DNA from: DATKKM01 sp036741795
GTDB taxonomy: Bacteria > Chloroflexota > Dehalococcoidia > SM23-28-2 > RBG-16-64-32
Length of the DNA stretch: 64,000 nt
Reading direction: 5' to 3'
NCBI GenBank assembly: GCA_036741795.1
Contig: DAINRO010000001.1
Span: forward strand, 1-64,000
Shown here: piece after piece, positions 41,775-58,942 of the stretch
Numbering within the stretch: position 1 is the first letter of the stretch
Layout of the letters: every line of letters begins with the position of its first letter
The notes under the pieces: model-generated
The model's database searches: none
What the model was told of the DNA's origin: nothing
Seen by the model: the letters and a program-made list of their open reading frames with translations, nothing else
Position numbers and translations under genes: made by a program

Positions 41775-43138
41775 TGCGGCCGCCAGCGGGTGCCTTCGGC
41801 CACGTCCTCGAGGGTGATGCCAAGTTCGGCCAACCTGTCACGCACCTGGTCGGCGAGGGCGAACTGCTTTGCCGCCCGGAGATCGTTCCGAAGGTTTACG
41901 AGCAGTTCGATGAACGGCTCCGCGCCCTTGATGGACTTCGGTTGCGTGAGTGTGAGGCCGAGGATTCCGGCCAGCTTTCGCATCACTCCCTGTGCTTCCG
42001 CGGTGTCACGGCCTGCGTCGCGGGCCCGGTTGATGTCACGGGCGAGGTCGAAGAGGACGGCCAAGGCCGCGGACGTATTCAGGTCGTCGTCCATCACCTC
42101 GGTGAATCGCCTCTGGTACTCCTCCGACGCGATGTCTGCAGGGGGACCCTCTCCGCCTGGAACTTCCGCCGCGAGGAGGAGCCGTTCGGCGGCGCGGCGC
42201 GCAGACTCGAGTCCTTCCTCGGAGTAATTGAGCGGCGCCCGATAGTGCGCAGTGAGGACGAAGATGCGGAGGGCGTCTGCGCCGTACGTGTCCAGTGCCT
42301 CCCTGATCGTGATGATGTTGCCGAGGGACTTGCTCATTTTTTCTTCGTCGAGCGTGAGCCAACCGTTGTGCACCCAGTGACGCACTGAGGGCTTCACACC
42401 GGTAAAACCTTCGCTCTGGGCAATCTCGTTTTCGTGGTGAGGGAAGATGAGGTCCTGGCCGCCGCCGTGGATATCCAGTTGGTCGCCGAGATACCGGTAG
42501 GACATCGCGGAGCACTCGATGTGCCAGCCAGGGCGCCCTGGCCCCCAGGGACTGTCCCAGGATGGTTCGTCGGGCTTCGCCGATTTCCAGAGCGCGAAGT
42601 CGAGTGGGTCCCGCTTGATCTCGCCGGGTTCGATCCGGGTGCCCACCATGAGGGAATCCACGTTCCGGCCGGACAGCTTGCCGTAGTCGGGGTTACGGCG
42701 GACGTTGTAGTAAACGTCCCCCTCCTCGGTGCTGTAGGCGCGGTCCTTCTCGATGAGCTTCTCGACCATCTCGATGATCTGCGGGATTTCCTGGGTGGCA
42801 CGAGGATAGATGTGCGGAGGAGTGATGTTCAGGTCACTCATCTCCTCCTCGTACTCCGCGATGAAAGCTTCGGCAACCTGGTCGTAGGTCTGGCCCAGGG
42901 CGTTGGCCTTGGTAATGATGCGGTCGTCGATGTCGGTGTAATTCTGGACGTGCTTGACCTTGTAACCGCGGAATTCGAGGTAGCGGCGGAGCACGTCGAA
43001 GATGATGTAGGACATGGCGTGGCCGATGTGGGAGTGGTCGTAGGGCGTGATGCCGCAGACGTAGATCTTGATCTCGTCGTCGCGGAGGGGGATCTCCTCC
43101 ACGCGGCGCGACATCGTGTTATACAGCCTTAACGTCAT
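41771..43138 (-). CDS. cysS: Cysteinyl-tRNA synthetase
   Basis: A 455-residue class I synthetase. YVCGITPYDHSHIGHAMSY has zinc Cys28 and the HIGH motif at 37-40; WHIECSAMS and DLIFPHHENEIAQSEGFTG hold further zinc ligands; EKMSKSLGN is the KMSKS loop. ATG at 43138 starts the family N-terminus MTLRLYNT; the open frame upstream is the cysE shadow. It overlaps cysE by 20 bp. Confidence 0.97.
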   Translation of the reverse strand: MTLRLYNTMSRRVEEIPLRDDEIKIYVCGITPYDHSHIGHAMSYIIFDVLRRYLEFRGYKVKHVQNYTDIDDRIITKANALGQTYDQVAEAFIAEYEEEMSDLNITPPHIYPRATQEIPQIIEMVEKLIEKDRAYSTEEGDVYYNVRRNPDYGKLSGRNVDSLMVGTRIEPGEIKRDPLDFALWKSAKPDEPSWDSPWGPGRPGWHIECSAMSYRYLGDQLDIHGGGQDLIFPHHENEIAQSEGFTGVKPSVRHWVHNGWLTLDEEKMSKSLGNIITIREALDTYGADALRIFVLTAHYRAPLNYSEEGLESARRAAERLLLAAEVPGGEGPPADIASEEYQRRFTEVMDDDLNTSAALAVLFDLARDINRARDAGRDTAEAQGVMRKLAGILGLTLTQPKSIKGAEPFIELLVNLRNDLRAAKQFALADQVRDRLAELGITLEDVAEGTRWRPQ

Positions 43139-43808
43139 TTTCCCGAGTCTTGTTCGTCCCCTTGCGCTTCGGCTTCTCACCCTCGACCTGTTCCAGCCGC
43201 GCCTCCAGCTCCTCGATGCGGGCTTCGAGCCGCTGAATGATGTCCCACTCCGGGTCCGGGAGCTTGAGGACGGTGTCGTCGCCGGGGTCAGCGAAGGCGA
43301 CGACGTGGCCCGGCACGCCGACGACGGTGGCGTTCGGTGGGACGTTGGTGACGACGACGGAACCCGCACCGATCTTGGCGTTTTCGCCGACGGTGACATC
43401 GCCGATGACCTTCGCACCCGCGCCGACGACAACGTTGTCCTCGAGAGTCGGGTGCCGCTTGGCCCGCCGGGTGCTGGTGCCTCCAAGCGTCACACCCTGG
43501 AAGAGGTGGACGTTGTCGCCAATGATCGCCGTTTCGCCGACGACGACGCCCATGCCGTGGTCGATAAAGAACTTCTCGCCGATCTCAGCGCCTGGGTGGA
43601 TTTCAATACCAGTGATGAAACGGCTGATGTGGGCGATGAAACGGGCCGGTAGCTCCAGCCCCTGGTGATGCAATGCGTGCGACACCCTGTGGATTTGCCG
43701 GGCGTGAAAGCCCGGATACGTGAGGATGACTTCTAGTTCGTTAATCGCCGCCGGGTCACGTTCCCTCGCGGCCTGTATGTCCCGTTTTATGCTGTCTAAG
43801 AGTCCCAC
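43119..43808 (-). CDS. cysE: Serine O-acetyltransferase
   Basis: A 229-residue left-handed beta-helix enzyme forming O-acetylserine for cysteine synthesis. GIEIHPGAEIGEKFFIDHGM and VTLGGTSTRRAKRHPTLEDN are diagnostic, with hexapeptide repeats through about residue 170. A C-terminal coiled-coil-like Glu/Arg helix and basic tail follow. GTG start at 43808; GGGAG lies about 10 nt upstream. Coupling with cysS links cysteine supply and charging. Confidence 0.95.
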   Translation of the reverse strand: MGLLDSIKRDIQAARERDPAAINELEVILTYPGFHARQIHRVSHALHHQGLELPARFIAHISRFITGIEIHPGAEIGEKFFIDHGMGVVVGETAIIGDNVHLFQGVTLGGTSTRRAKRHPTLEDNVVVGAGAKVIGDVTVGENAKIGAGSVVVTNVPPNATVVGVPGHVVAFADPGDDTVLKLPDPEWDIIQRLEARIEELEARLEQVEGEKPKRKGTNKTRENDVKAV

Positions 43809-43847
43809 TGGCCCGTCGCTCCCTTCGTGGCGTGGTCAAGCGTGCGC

Positions 43848-43899
43848 GCACCTGGCCCCGTGCACCGCAGACCGCGGAACGGGGCCGGGCTACAGGTGC
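43848..43899 (-). ncRNA. Structured 5' leader of cysE (unclassified)
   Basis: A nested hairpin: P1 of 6 bp (43848-43853 with 43894-43899), P2 of 8 bp (43854-43861 with 43879-43886), a one-sided 7-nt bulge at 43887-43893, and P3 of 4 bp (43865-43868 with 43874-43877). The T-box signature GGTGGnACCGCG is absent. It may be a cis-regulatory RNA; no known class was recognised. Confidence 0.5.
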
Positions 43900-43940
43900 A
43901 GACGCGTTGACCCGGGAGTGACATTGCGTTCATGAAGGCC

Positions 43941-43946
43941 ATTATA
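43941..43946 (-). promoter_or_regulatory. -10 of the cysE promoter
   Basis: A perfect TATAAT on the minus strand about 130 nt upstream of cysE. No clear -35 is seen. Confidence 0.5.
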
Positions 43947-43990
43947 CGGTGGTAACCAGGATGGGCGTAGGGGCGAGCCACGCCTCGGCC

Positions 43991-44479
43991 CTACGGTGAA
44001 TCTGTGACCAGCGCAACCGCCATGGCGGCTATCCCCTCACCGCGTCCGACAGGCCCTAACCCTTCGTTGCTCGTAGCCTTGACGCTCACCTGCGCCTCCG
44101 GGATGCCGAGCGCTCCGCCGATCGCCCCTTTCATATCGGTGATCCGCCCGGTAAGCCGGGGGGTCTCGGCGATGACGGTGGCATCGACATTGCCGACGGT
44201 CGCTCCTGCATCCTTGAGCATCGACGCCGTTGCGCGCAGGAGGTCGAGACTGCTGGCGCCGTCCCAGCGCTCATCGTTGTCCGGGAAGTGGGTGCCGATG
44301 TCGCCCAGTCCGGCAGCGCCGAGCAGCGCGTCGATGATGGCGTGAATTAGTACGTCTGCGTCTGAATGGCCGGCGAGGCCGCTCTCCCCGGGGAAGGAGA
44401 CACCGCCGAGGACGAGATGGCGTCCGGCCTCCACCCCGTGGATGTCGTAGCCGATGCCGACGCGCGTGCCCTGACTCAC
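43991..44479 (-). CDS. ispF: 2-C-methyl-D-erythritol 2,4-cyclodiphosphate synthase
   Basis: A 162-residue MEP-pathway enzyme. GIGYDIHGVEAGRHLVLGGV has metal ligands Asp and His; GLAGHSDADVLIHAIIDALL has the third His; VSVKATSNEGLGPVGRGEGI is the conserved C-terminal motif. Start overlaps the ispD stop, giving the common ispD-ispF pair for isoprenoid synthesis. Confidence 0.96.
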   Translation of the reverse strand: MSQGTRVGIGYDIHGVEAGRHLVLGGVSFPGESGLAGHSDADVLIHAIIDALLGAAGLGDIGTHFPDNDERWDGASSLDLLRATASMLKDAGATVGNVDATVIAETPRLTGRITDMKGAIGGALGIPEAQVSVKATSNEGLGPVGRGEGIAAMAVALVTDSP

Positions 44480-45192
44480 TGGAGGTAGGACTCCGCGAGC
44501 CAGAGGTCGTCGGGTGTGGTGATCTTGATGTTGCGGCGGCGACCCTCGTAGGTCATGACGGCAACACCGAGCAGCTCCACCATGGCGGAATCGTCGGTGA
44601 CGTCATGCGTGATTTCGGTGTGCGCGCGCATGAGCAGATCGTAACGGAATACCTGTGGAGTCTGCGCCGCCACCAACCGGCTACGGTCGAGTGTTCCGGA
44701 TACAACCCCGTCAGGCGCTACGTTTTTGATGGTGTCAACCAGAGGAATCACAGGCACCGAGGCGCCCGTCTCACGAGCCGCGTTCAGCCCGCGCGCGATC
44801 ATCCCCGGCCTGATCAAAGGACGGCCGCCGTCGTGAACGGCGACCCAATCAACGCGACCAAGAGATTCGAGGCCACAGCTCACGGAGTCCTGCCTGCGTT
44901 CTCCACCTGAGCAGACATCGATGACCTTCTGGAATCCCTCCTGATTCACCAGTTCACGGCCACGTTCCAGGTTCGATTCGTTCATGACCAGGGCAATGCG
45001 GCTGATTTCCCGGCAATCCTCGAAGGCAGCAACAGCGTGGCCGAGCAGGGTGCGACCGCCCACGCGGGTGAAGAGCTTGTCCTGGCCCTCCATGCGGACG
45101 CCGCTCCCGGCGGCGACGATGACGGCGCCAAAGACTTCGGTGTTGTCGTCAGTAGACCCGCTCACGGGACCATCAGATTGAGGATGACGCAC
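44476..45192 (-). CDS. ispD: 2-C-methyl-D-erythritol 4-phosphate cytidylyltransferase
   Basis: A 238-residue MEP-pathway enzyme. AVIVAAGSGVRMEGQDKLFT binds CTP; VAVHDGGRPLIRPGMIARGL and DDSAMVELLG complete the active site. About 18 additional N-terminal residues precede the Rossmann motif. It lies 4 bp after a VTT-domain gene and overlaps ispF. Confidence 0.95.
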   Translation of the reverse strand: MRHPQSDGPVSGSTDDNTEVFGAVIVAAGSGVRMEGQDKLFTRVGGRTLLGHAVAAFEDCREISRIALVMNESNLERGRELVNQEGFQKVIDVCSGGERRQDSVSCGLESLGRVDWVAVHDGGRPLIRPGMIARGLNAARETGASVPVIPLVDTIKNVAPDGVVSGTLDRSRLVAAQTPQVFRYDLLMRAHTEITHDVTDDSAMVELLGVAVMTYEGRRRNIKITTPDDLWLAESYLQ

Positions 45193-45196
45193 TGAG

Positions 45197-45838
45197 TCAA
45201 GCGGCGCTCGTGACTATGGAAACGACGATTGCGGCGAGTCCGGCGAGCCACCAGTTCTTTATGATCTTGCCCGGCAAGACCGCGAAGAAAAAGGTGCGCA
45301 TGGGCATCTGCACGGCGCCAGCCGCGAGGCCGGCGACGTCGAAGAACGGGTTGGGGATGCAGGAGAGGAAAAAGAGTGTGAGGGCGCCTTTCTTCTCCAT
45401 CCATGCCTTGATGCGCAGGTAGCTCGGCTTGTCTTCCACCATGATTCGGCCGCCGTAGCCAGCGGCGTACCCGCTGAACTCGCCGATGGCCTCTCCGAGG
45501 CCCGCGACGATACCCACCCAGAACCAGGCCGGTATGCCGAGAAACGGCTCCAGGAAGGCCGCCCCGCCGATGACGCTGGCGGCTGCGGGCGACGGGAGGA
45601 GGATAGACGCAGCCCCGATGATGTTGATCAGGAAAATGCCAAAGTAGCCGTAGCTCTTGAGGTTGCTGATGTCGGTGCTGAAATAGAAGAAGGCGATCGC
45701 GAAGAGCGTCAGCATCAGGGCGACGCCGATAAGGAGGGTGTACTCGAAGCGCCAATGGAAACGCCGGATGTTCTCCTGCGTTTCTACGGCTGTGACTTCG
45801 ACCTGTTCTTCCTGTATCACGTACCCCGCTTGCGTCAC
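45197..45838 (-). CDS. VTT/DedA-like (SNARE-associated) membrane protein
   Basis: A 213-residue membrane protein with one N-terminal helix (about 38-56) and the VTT core: ILLPSPAAASVIGGAAFLEP, GLGEAIGEFSGYAAG and CIPNPFFDVAGLAAGAVQMP followed by a final helix. VTT proteins act as lipid or undecaprenyl-phosphate translocases or scramblases. GTG at 45838 is preferred (AGAGG 8 nt upstream), though TTG at 45841 is possible. A c-di-AMP riboswitch precedes it. Confidence 0.85.
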   Translation of the reverse strand: MTQAGYVIQEEQVEVTAVETQENIRRFHWRFEYTLLIGVALMLTLFAIAFFYFSTDISNLKSYGYFGIFLINIIGAASILLPSPAAASVIGGAAFLEPFLGIPAWFWVGIVAGLGEAIGEFSGYAAGYGGRIMVEDKPSYLRIKAWMEKKGALTLFFLSCIPNPFFDVAGLAAGAVQMPMRTFFFAVLPGKIIKNWWLAGLAAIVVSIVTSAA

Positions 45839-45865
45839 CAAGTCTGCCTCTTTCAGACAACGAAA

Positions 45866-45889
45866 GGGCGAGAGGCCAATCTCTCGCCC
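45866..45889 (-). terminator. Intrinsic terminator of the c-di-AMP riboswitch
   Basis: GGGCGAGAG/CTCTCGCCC, a perfect 9-bp stem with a 6-nt loop, followed on the minus strand by TTTCGTT. It lies between the aptamer and the VTT gene. Confidence 0.85.
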
Positions 45890-45926
45890 CCGGTCAGGGT
45901 CGTCGCCAACAGCCTCTCCCTCTTCT

Positions 45927-46046
45927 CGCCTACGGGGTTAGCTGACGGGTTCGGCATGAAGGAGTCTGCCTATCCCTCCGAGGAAGGAATTCACCCCAGG
46001 TTCGGTTCCCTCGTTCCCTTCGCGTTGCGGCGAAGAGATTCGGCGC
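45927..46046 (-). promoter_or_regulatory. c-di-AMP riboswitch (ydaO/yuaA class)
   Basis: The minus strand carries the class hallmarks in order: GCGCCGAAT, a hairpin, GAGGGAACCGAACCTGGGGT then GAATTCC, a second hairpin ending GGGATAGGCAGACTC, and CCGAACCCGTCAGCTAACC followed by CCGTAGGCG. P1 pairs GCGCC with GGCG. This class binds cyclic di-AMP and usually turns off genes for transport or wall metabolism. A terminator follows. Confidence 0.92.
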
Positions 46047-46151
46047 TTTGAACTACTTATGTTTGGACACGTCCAGCCGGGAAGCCGGGGTGCCCTTCGT
46101 CTAGTTGAACGCGCCGGTCAGGCGAAAGTTACGGAGACAAGGGTGTGTCGA

Positions 46152-47417
46152 TCAGGGGTAGATTCCGCGCATCGTCGTCGCTTCAACGACGCGACTTACA
46201 CCCAGTAGCATGGCCGCCTCCCGGAGGTTGACTCCCCGCTCCTCGGCGACCTTCACGACGTCCTCGAACGCCCTGGTGATGACCTTGTGGAGGCGGGCGT
46301 TTACATCGGCTTCGTCCCAGAAATAGAACTGGAGGTCTTGCACCCACTCAAAGTAGGACACTATGACTCCGCCGGCATTGGCTACGATATCGGGAATGAC
46401 GACGACTCCGTTGTCCTGCAGGATACTGTCCGCCCCGGGCGTTGTAGGCCCGTTAGCTCCTTCGACGACGATGCGAGCCTGGACGTCATCAGCGTTGGCT
46501 TCGGTGATCTGGCCCTCCAGGGCGGCTGGAACCAGGTAGTCGACAGGGAGCGTGAGCAGTTCGGCGTTGTCGATGACGTCGCCTCCACGAGATTCTCGGA
46601 GGGGCATACGGTCTTCCCGGCAACCCATGAGTGCGGGGATGTCGAGGCCCTGGGCGTTATAGATCGCGGTATCAGCGTCGCTCACGGCGACGACGCGCGC
46701 CCCGGCGTGGAAGAGCAACTGAGCAGCAACCGCGCCGACTTTGCCGAAGCCCTGGATGGCGACTGATGCGCCCTCAAGGGGCACGCCATACTTCGTTGCG
46801 GTTTCTTGCATCACGTAGAGCACGCCTCGTCCCGTTGCATCGGATCGGCCGAGAGTGCCGCCGACGGCCACCGGCTTGCCAGTGACAATGCCGGCGACGG
46901 TGTTCCCCCGGTGCATTGAGATGGTGTCCATGATCCAGGCCATCACCTGTTCATTGGTGCCCATGTCGGGAGCAGGTATATCTTCGCTGGGGCCGATGAT
47001 GATGCTGATTTCGGTGGCGTAGCGGCGGGTCAGGTTCTCGAGTTCAGGTTGTGACAGCGTGCGGGGGTCGACCACGACGCCTCCCTTGGCTCCGCCGTAC
47101 GGAAGGTTGACGACGGCGCACTTCCAGGTCATCCACATTGCCAGCGCCCGCACTTCATCGATCGAGACGTGGGCACTGTACCGCAGGCCGCCCTTGGCGG
47201 GCCCTCGGGCGAGATTGTGCTGGACACGATATCCGCTGAAACAGCGGATAGAGCCATCATCCATCTGGACCGGGAAATTGACGGAGAGTTCGCGCTTGGG
47301 CTTACGCAATACGGCGCGGATTCCGTCATCTAACCCCAACCGGTCGGCTGCGGCGTCAAGCTGGGCCAGCGCGGTGACAAGCGCTCCGGTCGGCGCTGGT
47401 GGTTGGCTCACTACCAT
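46152..47417 (-). CDS. gdhA: Glutamate dehydrogenase (Glu/Leu/Phe/Val family)
   Basis: A 421-residue NAD(P)-dependent enzyme linking 2-oxoglutarate and glutamate. GPAKGGLRYS, the catalytic-Lys motif LPYGGAKGGVVVDP and the GFGKVGAVAAQLLFHAG Rossmann loop are present. DMGTNEQVMAWIMDT is typical. The ATG follows GAAGAGG, and a TATACT box lies 17 nt upstream of the ATG. It lies after rpoC, separated by a terminator. Confidence 0.93.
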   Translation of the reverse strand: MVVSQPPAPTGALVTALAQLDAAADRLGLDDGIRAVLRKPKRELSVNFPVQMDDGSIRCFSGYRVQHNLARGPAKGGLRYSAHVSIDEVRALAMWMTWKCAVVNLPYGGAKGGVVVDPRTLSQPELENLTRRYATEISIIIGPSEDIPAPDMGTNEQVMAWIMDTISMHRGNTVAGIVTGKPVAVGGTLGRSDATGRGVLYVMQETATKYGVPLEGASVAIQGFGKVGAVAAQLLFHAGARVVAVSDADTAIYNAQGLDIPALMGCREDRMPLRESRGGDVIDNAELLTLPVDYLVPAALEGQITEANADDVQARIVVEGANGPTTPGADSILQDNGVVVIPDIVANAGGVIVSYFEWVQDLQFYFWDEADVNARLHKVITRAFEDVVKVAEERGVNLREAAMLLGVSRVVEATTMRGIYP

Positions 47418-47491
47418 TGCGTACTACCTCTTCGAGTATAGACGACTGGCTTGAGCCTCAGGTTGCGGTCGGCTGTCGAATTGGATAAGGA

Positions 47492-47516
47492 CAGGGGCGG
47501 TGTAGTACCGCCCCTG
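47492..47516 (-). terminator. Terminator after rpoC
   Basis: CAGGGGCGGT/ACCGCCCCTG, a perfect 10-bp stem with a 5-nt loop, followed by a weak TCCTTATCC tail. It probably separates rpoBC from gdhA. Confidence 0.65.
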
Positions 47517-47540
47517 CGAGTCTCTGTTTTCAGGCCGACG

Positions 47541-55938
<8,398 letters not shown>

Positions 55939-56064
55939 AGAGAACCTCTCCTTACGAGTGGCAAAGCGGAACGATGAACTACCGTTGGACGGTTATGGCT
56001 GGGCGCAAGAGATAGTGATACGAGGTCAATAAAAATCCGGGGATGGGACAGTCATCCGTGTAGG

Positions 56065-56094
56065 AGTGTATGTGACATTGCTCATAGAAGTCAA
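56065..56094 (-). promoter_or_regulatory. Promoter of rpoBC
   Basis: TTGACT (56089-56094) and TACACT (56065-56070) with an 18-bp spacer. The predicted leader is about 120 nt; no known leader motif was recognised in it. Confidence 0.7.
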
Positions 56095-56137
56095 CAGTAT
56101 TTTTACGAATTCTTATCCCCGCGCGTATTGCGGCTGA

Positions 56138-56166
56138 TTGACACCTCACGCGGTCAGACGTAGGAT
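56138..56166 (+). promoter_or_regulatory. Promoter of the methyltransferase-nitrilase operon
   Basis: TTGACA (56138-56143) and TAGGAT (56161-56166) with a 17-bp spacer, about 67 nt before the ATG. It is back-to-back with the rpoB promoter. Confidence 0.65.
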
Positions 56167-56232
56167 GCGCGCGCGGTACGCGTCTCTCGGTGGGGAGCCG
56201 AGGGCAAGCAGAGTTCCGAAGGAGGAGAACAC

Positions 56233-57297
56233 ATGCAGACTCAGCAACCCGCGATTGACGAGGGGAAACTGAACGATTTCGTCATGAAGATGGTGGGGGA
56301 GATGAGTGGGGCGGTGACCTGTGCCGGTGTCGTCCTCGGCGACAGACTCGGCCTTTACCGGGCCATGAACGGCGCCGGCCCGATGACCGCTGCCGACCTG
56401 GCAGGAAAGACGGGCACCAACCCGCGGTTGGTGCAAGAGTGGCTGAACGCGCAGGCCGCTGCGGGATATCTCGCCTATGACAGTGGCAAATACGAACTGC
56501 CGTTGGAACACGCGATGGCACTGGCAGACGAGAATAGCCCGGTGTTCCTCGCTGGCGGCATGGACGTACTAGGTGCGATGTGGGCCTCCCATGAGCAACT
56601 GACTGCGGGATTCCAGAGCGGCAAGGGGATGGGCTGGCACGAGCATGACCCGCGACTATTCGTCGGCACAGAGCGCTTTTTCCGGCCCGGCTACCGGAGC
56701 TTCCTGACGACGGCCTGGATCCCGGCCCTGGACGGGGTCGAAGCCAGATTGCAGTCCGGCGCGAAGGTAGCTGATGTGGGCTGCGGGCTTGGCGCCTCGA
56801 CCATCATCATGAAGCAGGCGTATCCAAATTCCACTTTCATCGGCTACGACTACCATGAGGGCTCGCTGGAACTGGCCCGCCAGCGCACGAAGGAGGCGGG
56901 AGTCAGCGACGTCACTTACGAGAAGGCGCGGGCCGTCGACTATCCCGGCGGCGATTTTGATCTCATCTGCTTCTTCGATTGCCTGCACGACATGGGCGAT
57001 CCGGTGGGCGCGGCTCGGCACGCCCTGCAGGCACTAAAGCCCGACGGAACAGTCCTGCTGGTGGAGCCGATGGCCCAGGACCGGATGGAAGACAACATCG
57101 GACCGCTAGGCGCCATGTTCTACGGGGCTTCAACCTTCTTCTGCGCGGCTAACGCCGTGAACCAGGGAGGCGAACCGGTATTGGGCGCCCAGGCCGGTGA
57201 AGCGCGGCTTCGCAAAGTGTTCGAGGACGCCGGATTTACGCGCTTCCGCCGGGCGACGGAGACGCCGTTTAACCTTGTCCTGGAGGCTCGCCCATAA
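56233..57297 (+). CDS. Class I SAM-dependent methyltransferase with N-terminal winged helix
   Basis: A 354-residue protein. Residues about 10-90 form a winged-helix-like domain (VVLGDRLGLYRAMNG, GTNPRLVQEWLNAQAAAGYL), as in the Rv2258c/O-methyltransferase-2 type. The SAM-binding motif VADVGCGLGAST is at 179-190 and FDLICFFDCLHDM gives motif IV. AAGGAGGAG precedes the ATG. Substrate unknown. First gene of a four-gene run with an oxidase-like protein and a nitrilase. Confidence 0.88.
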   Translation: MQTQQPAIDEGKLNDFVMKMVGEMSGAVTCAGVVLGDRLGLYRAMNGAGPMTAADLAGKTGTNPRLVQEWLNAQAAAGYLAYDSGKYELPLEHAMALADENSPVFLAGGMDVLGAMWASHEQLTAGFQSGKGMGWHEHDPRLFVGTERFFRPGYRSFLTTAWIPALDGVEARLQSGAKVADVGCGLGASTIIMKQAYPNSTFIGYDYHEGSLELARQRTKEAGVSDVTYEKARAVDYPGGDFDLICFFDCLHDMGDPVGAARHALQALKPDGTVLLVEPMAQDRMEDNIGPLGAMFYGASTFFCAANAVNQGGEPVLGAQAGEARLRKVFEDAGFTRFRRATETPFNLVLEARP

Positions 57298-57308
57298 AGG
57301 AGAACGCG

Positions 57309-57920
57309 ATGAGCGACAGCAAGCTGTATCACGACGGGAACCGCAAGCTCCAGGATGAATTCGACAGCCGGCGGATCGCCGATCGGCTGGAGGAGGTGAC
57401 GCTGCACGAGCAGTTCACCCCCTCCGATGTCGACTTCATCGAGAACGCAGCGATGTTCTTCCTGGCGACAGCGGATGCGGACGGCTGGCCTGATGTGTCG
57501 TACAAGGGCGGGTTGCCGGGGTTCGTGCGGATAACAGACCACAACGAGCTGGCTTTCCCCTGCTACGACGGCAACGGGATGTTCAAGTCCTTTGGCAATA
57601 TCCTCGTGAATCCGAAGGTGGGGCTGATGTTTATCGACTTCGAGGAGCAAAACCGGATGCGGGTCCAGGGGTCGGCCTCAGTATCGAGCGACGATCCGTT
57701 GATGAGTGAGTTTCCGGGCGCGCAGATGATCATCCGGGTGACGGCGGAGCGGATCTTCCCGAACTGCCCCCGCTACATCCACAAGATGCAGATGCTTGAG
57801 CACTCCGTGTTTGCCCCGGAGGCGGGTCACACCCCGCCCGTCCCGGACTGGAAACGCATGCCAGTCTTCGAGGACGCATTGCCTCGAACAGGCCCGGCGG
57901 CGGTGGATCCGCGGGAGTGA
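57309..57920 (+). CDS. Pyridoxamine 5'-phosphate oxidase-like flavin-binding protein
   Basis: A 203-residue split-barrel protein. ENAAMFFLATADADGWPDVS and YKGGLPGFVRI match the PNPOx-like superfamily, followed by NPKVGLMFIDF and RMRVQGSASV. Such proteins bind FMN, F420 or heme; the cofactor cannot be read. AAAGGAG precedes the ATG. Its stop overlaps the nitrilase GTG. Confidence 0.83.
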   Translation: MSDSKLYHDGNRKLQDEFDSRRIADRLEEVTLHEQFTPSDVDFIENAAMFFLATADADGWPDVSYKGGLPGFVRITDHNELAFPCYDGNGMFKSFGNILVNPKVGLMFIDFEEQNRMRVQGSASVSSDDPLMSEFPGAQMIIRVTAERIFPNCPRYIHKMQMLEHSVFAPEAGHTPPVPDWKRMPVFEDALPRTGPAAVDPRE

Positions 57921-58942
57921 GCGACAAGCCGTTCACGGTAGCCTCGGTCCAGGCGACACCCATCTTCATGGACCGCGCGGCAACGACCGAAAAGGCTTGC
58001 GGGCTGATCGCGGAGGCGGCCTCCAACGGCGCGAAGGTTGTCGTCTTCCCGGAGGTCTTCGTTCCCGGTTACCCAGATTGGGTGCACGTGCTCCCCGGCG
58101 GCTCGCCCATGCACGGGAGACTTTACGCCACGCTCCTGGACCAGTCCGTGACAATTCCCGGACCGGAGGTGGACAGACTCTGCAAGGCAGCGAAGCAAGC
58201 CCGCACCTGCGTGGTGATGGGCTTGAACGAACGAAACGCGGAGGCGAGCGGGGGGAGCATCTACAACACGCTTCTCTACATCGACGACAAGGGACAGGTC
58301 ATGGGTCGCCACCGGAAGCTCGTACCTACAGCGGCCGAGCGGCTAGTCTGGGCGGCCGGTGACGGGAGCACCCTTGGGGCGTACGCCACGCCATACGGGA
58401 AGCTTGGGGGGCTCATTTGCTGGGAGAACTACATGCCATTAGCCCGGTACGCGATGTACGCCTGGGGCACCCAGATCTACGTTGCGGCAACCTGGGACTC
58501 GTCGGACACGTGGCTGGCCACCGTCCAGCACATCGCCAAGGAGGGCCGATGCGTCGTCATCGGCTGTTGCATGGCGATGAGGCGCGATGATGTGCCGGAC
58601 GCTCTCGAGTTCAAGGCGCAGTACCCCGAAGGCGGTGACGGCTGGATCAACCGGGGCAGCAGCGCAATCGTCATCCCTGACCGTATAGTCGCTGGTCCGG
58701 CCATGAACGAGGAGACGATCCTTTACGCCAAGATCGATCCCGCACGGATGCGCGGGGCGAAGATGTCACTGGACGCCGCTGGCCACTATGCGCGACCGGA
58801 CATCTTCCAATTGACTGTCAACCGCGGGCCCAATGTGATGCTCAACGTCGCTGAAGGTCAACATTCGACCAACGGGAGAGAGCTAGCACCACAGGAGCGG
58901 ACGACGGTTAAGCGAAAGAAGACCTCGAAAGGGCGGCCATGA
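57917..58942 (+). CDS. Nitrilase-family carbon-nitrogen hydrolase
   Basis: A 341-residue enzyme with the complete nitrilase triad: Glu46 in FPEVFVPGYP, Lys134 in GRHRKLVPT and Cys168 in GLICWENYMPL. CWENYMPL and the RHRKLVPTAAERLVW context are typical of true nitrilases rather than amidases. It should convert an organic nitrile to the acid and ammonia. GTG at 57917 overlaps the preceding stop; the stop overlaps the next ATG. Ends in a basic tail. Confidence 0.9.
   Translation: MSDKPFTVASVQATPIFMDRAATTEKACGLIAEAASNGAKVVVFPEVFVPGYPDWVHVLPGGSPMHGRLYATLLDQSVTIPGPEVDRLCKAAKQARTCVVMGLNERNAEASGGSIYNTLLYIDDKGQVMGRHRKLVPTAAERLVWAAGDGSTLGAYATPYGKLGGLICWENYMPLARYAMYAWGTQIYVAATWDSSDTWLATVQHIAKEGRCVVIGCCMAMRRDDVPDALEFKAQYPEGGDGWINRGSSAIVIPDRIVAGPAMNEETILYAKIDPARMRGAKMSLDAAGHYARPDIFQLTVNRGPNVMLNVAEGQHSTNGRELAPQERTTVKRKKTSKGRP

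Noticed and set aside
43809..43990. T-box riboswitch before cysE/cysS
   Set aside because: The conserved antiterminator bulge sequence and specifier-loop features are not present.
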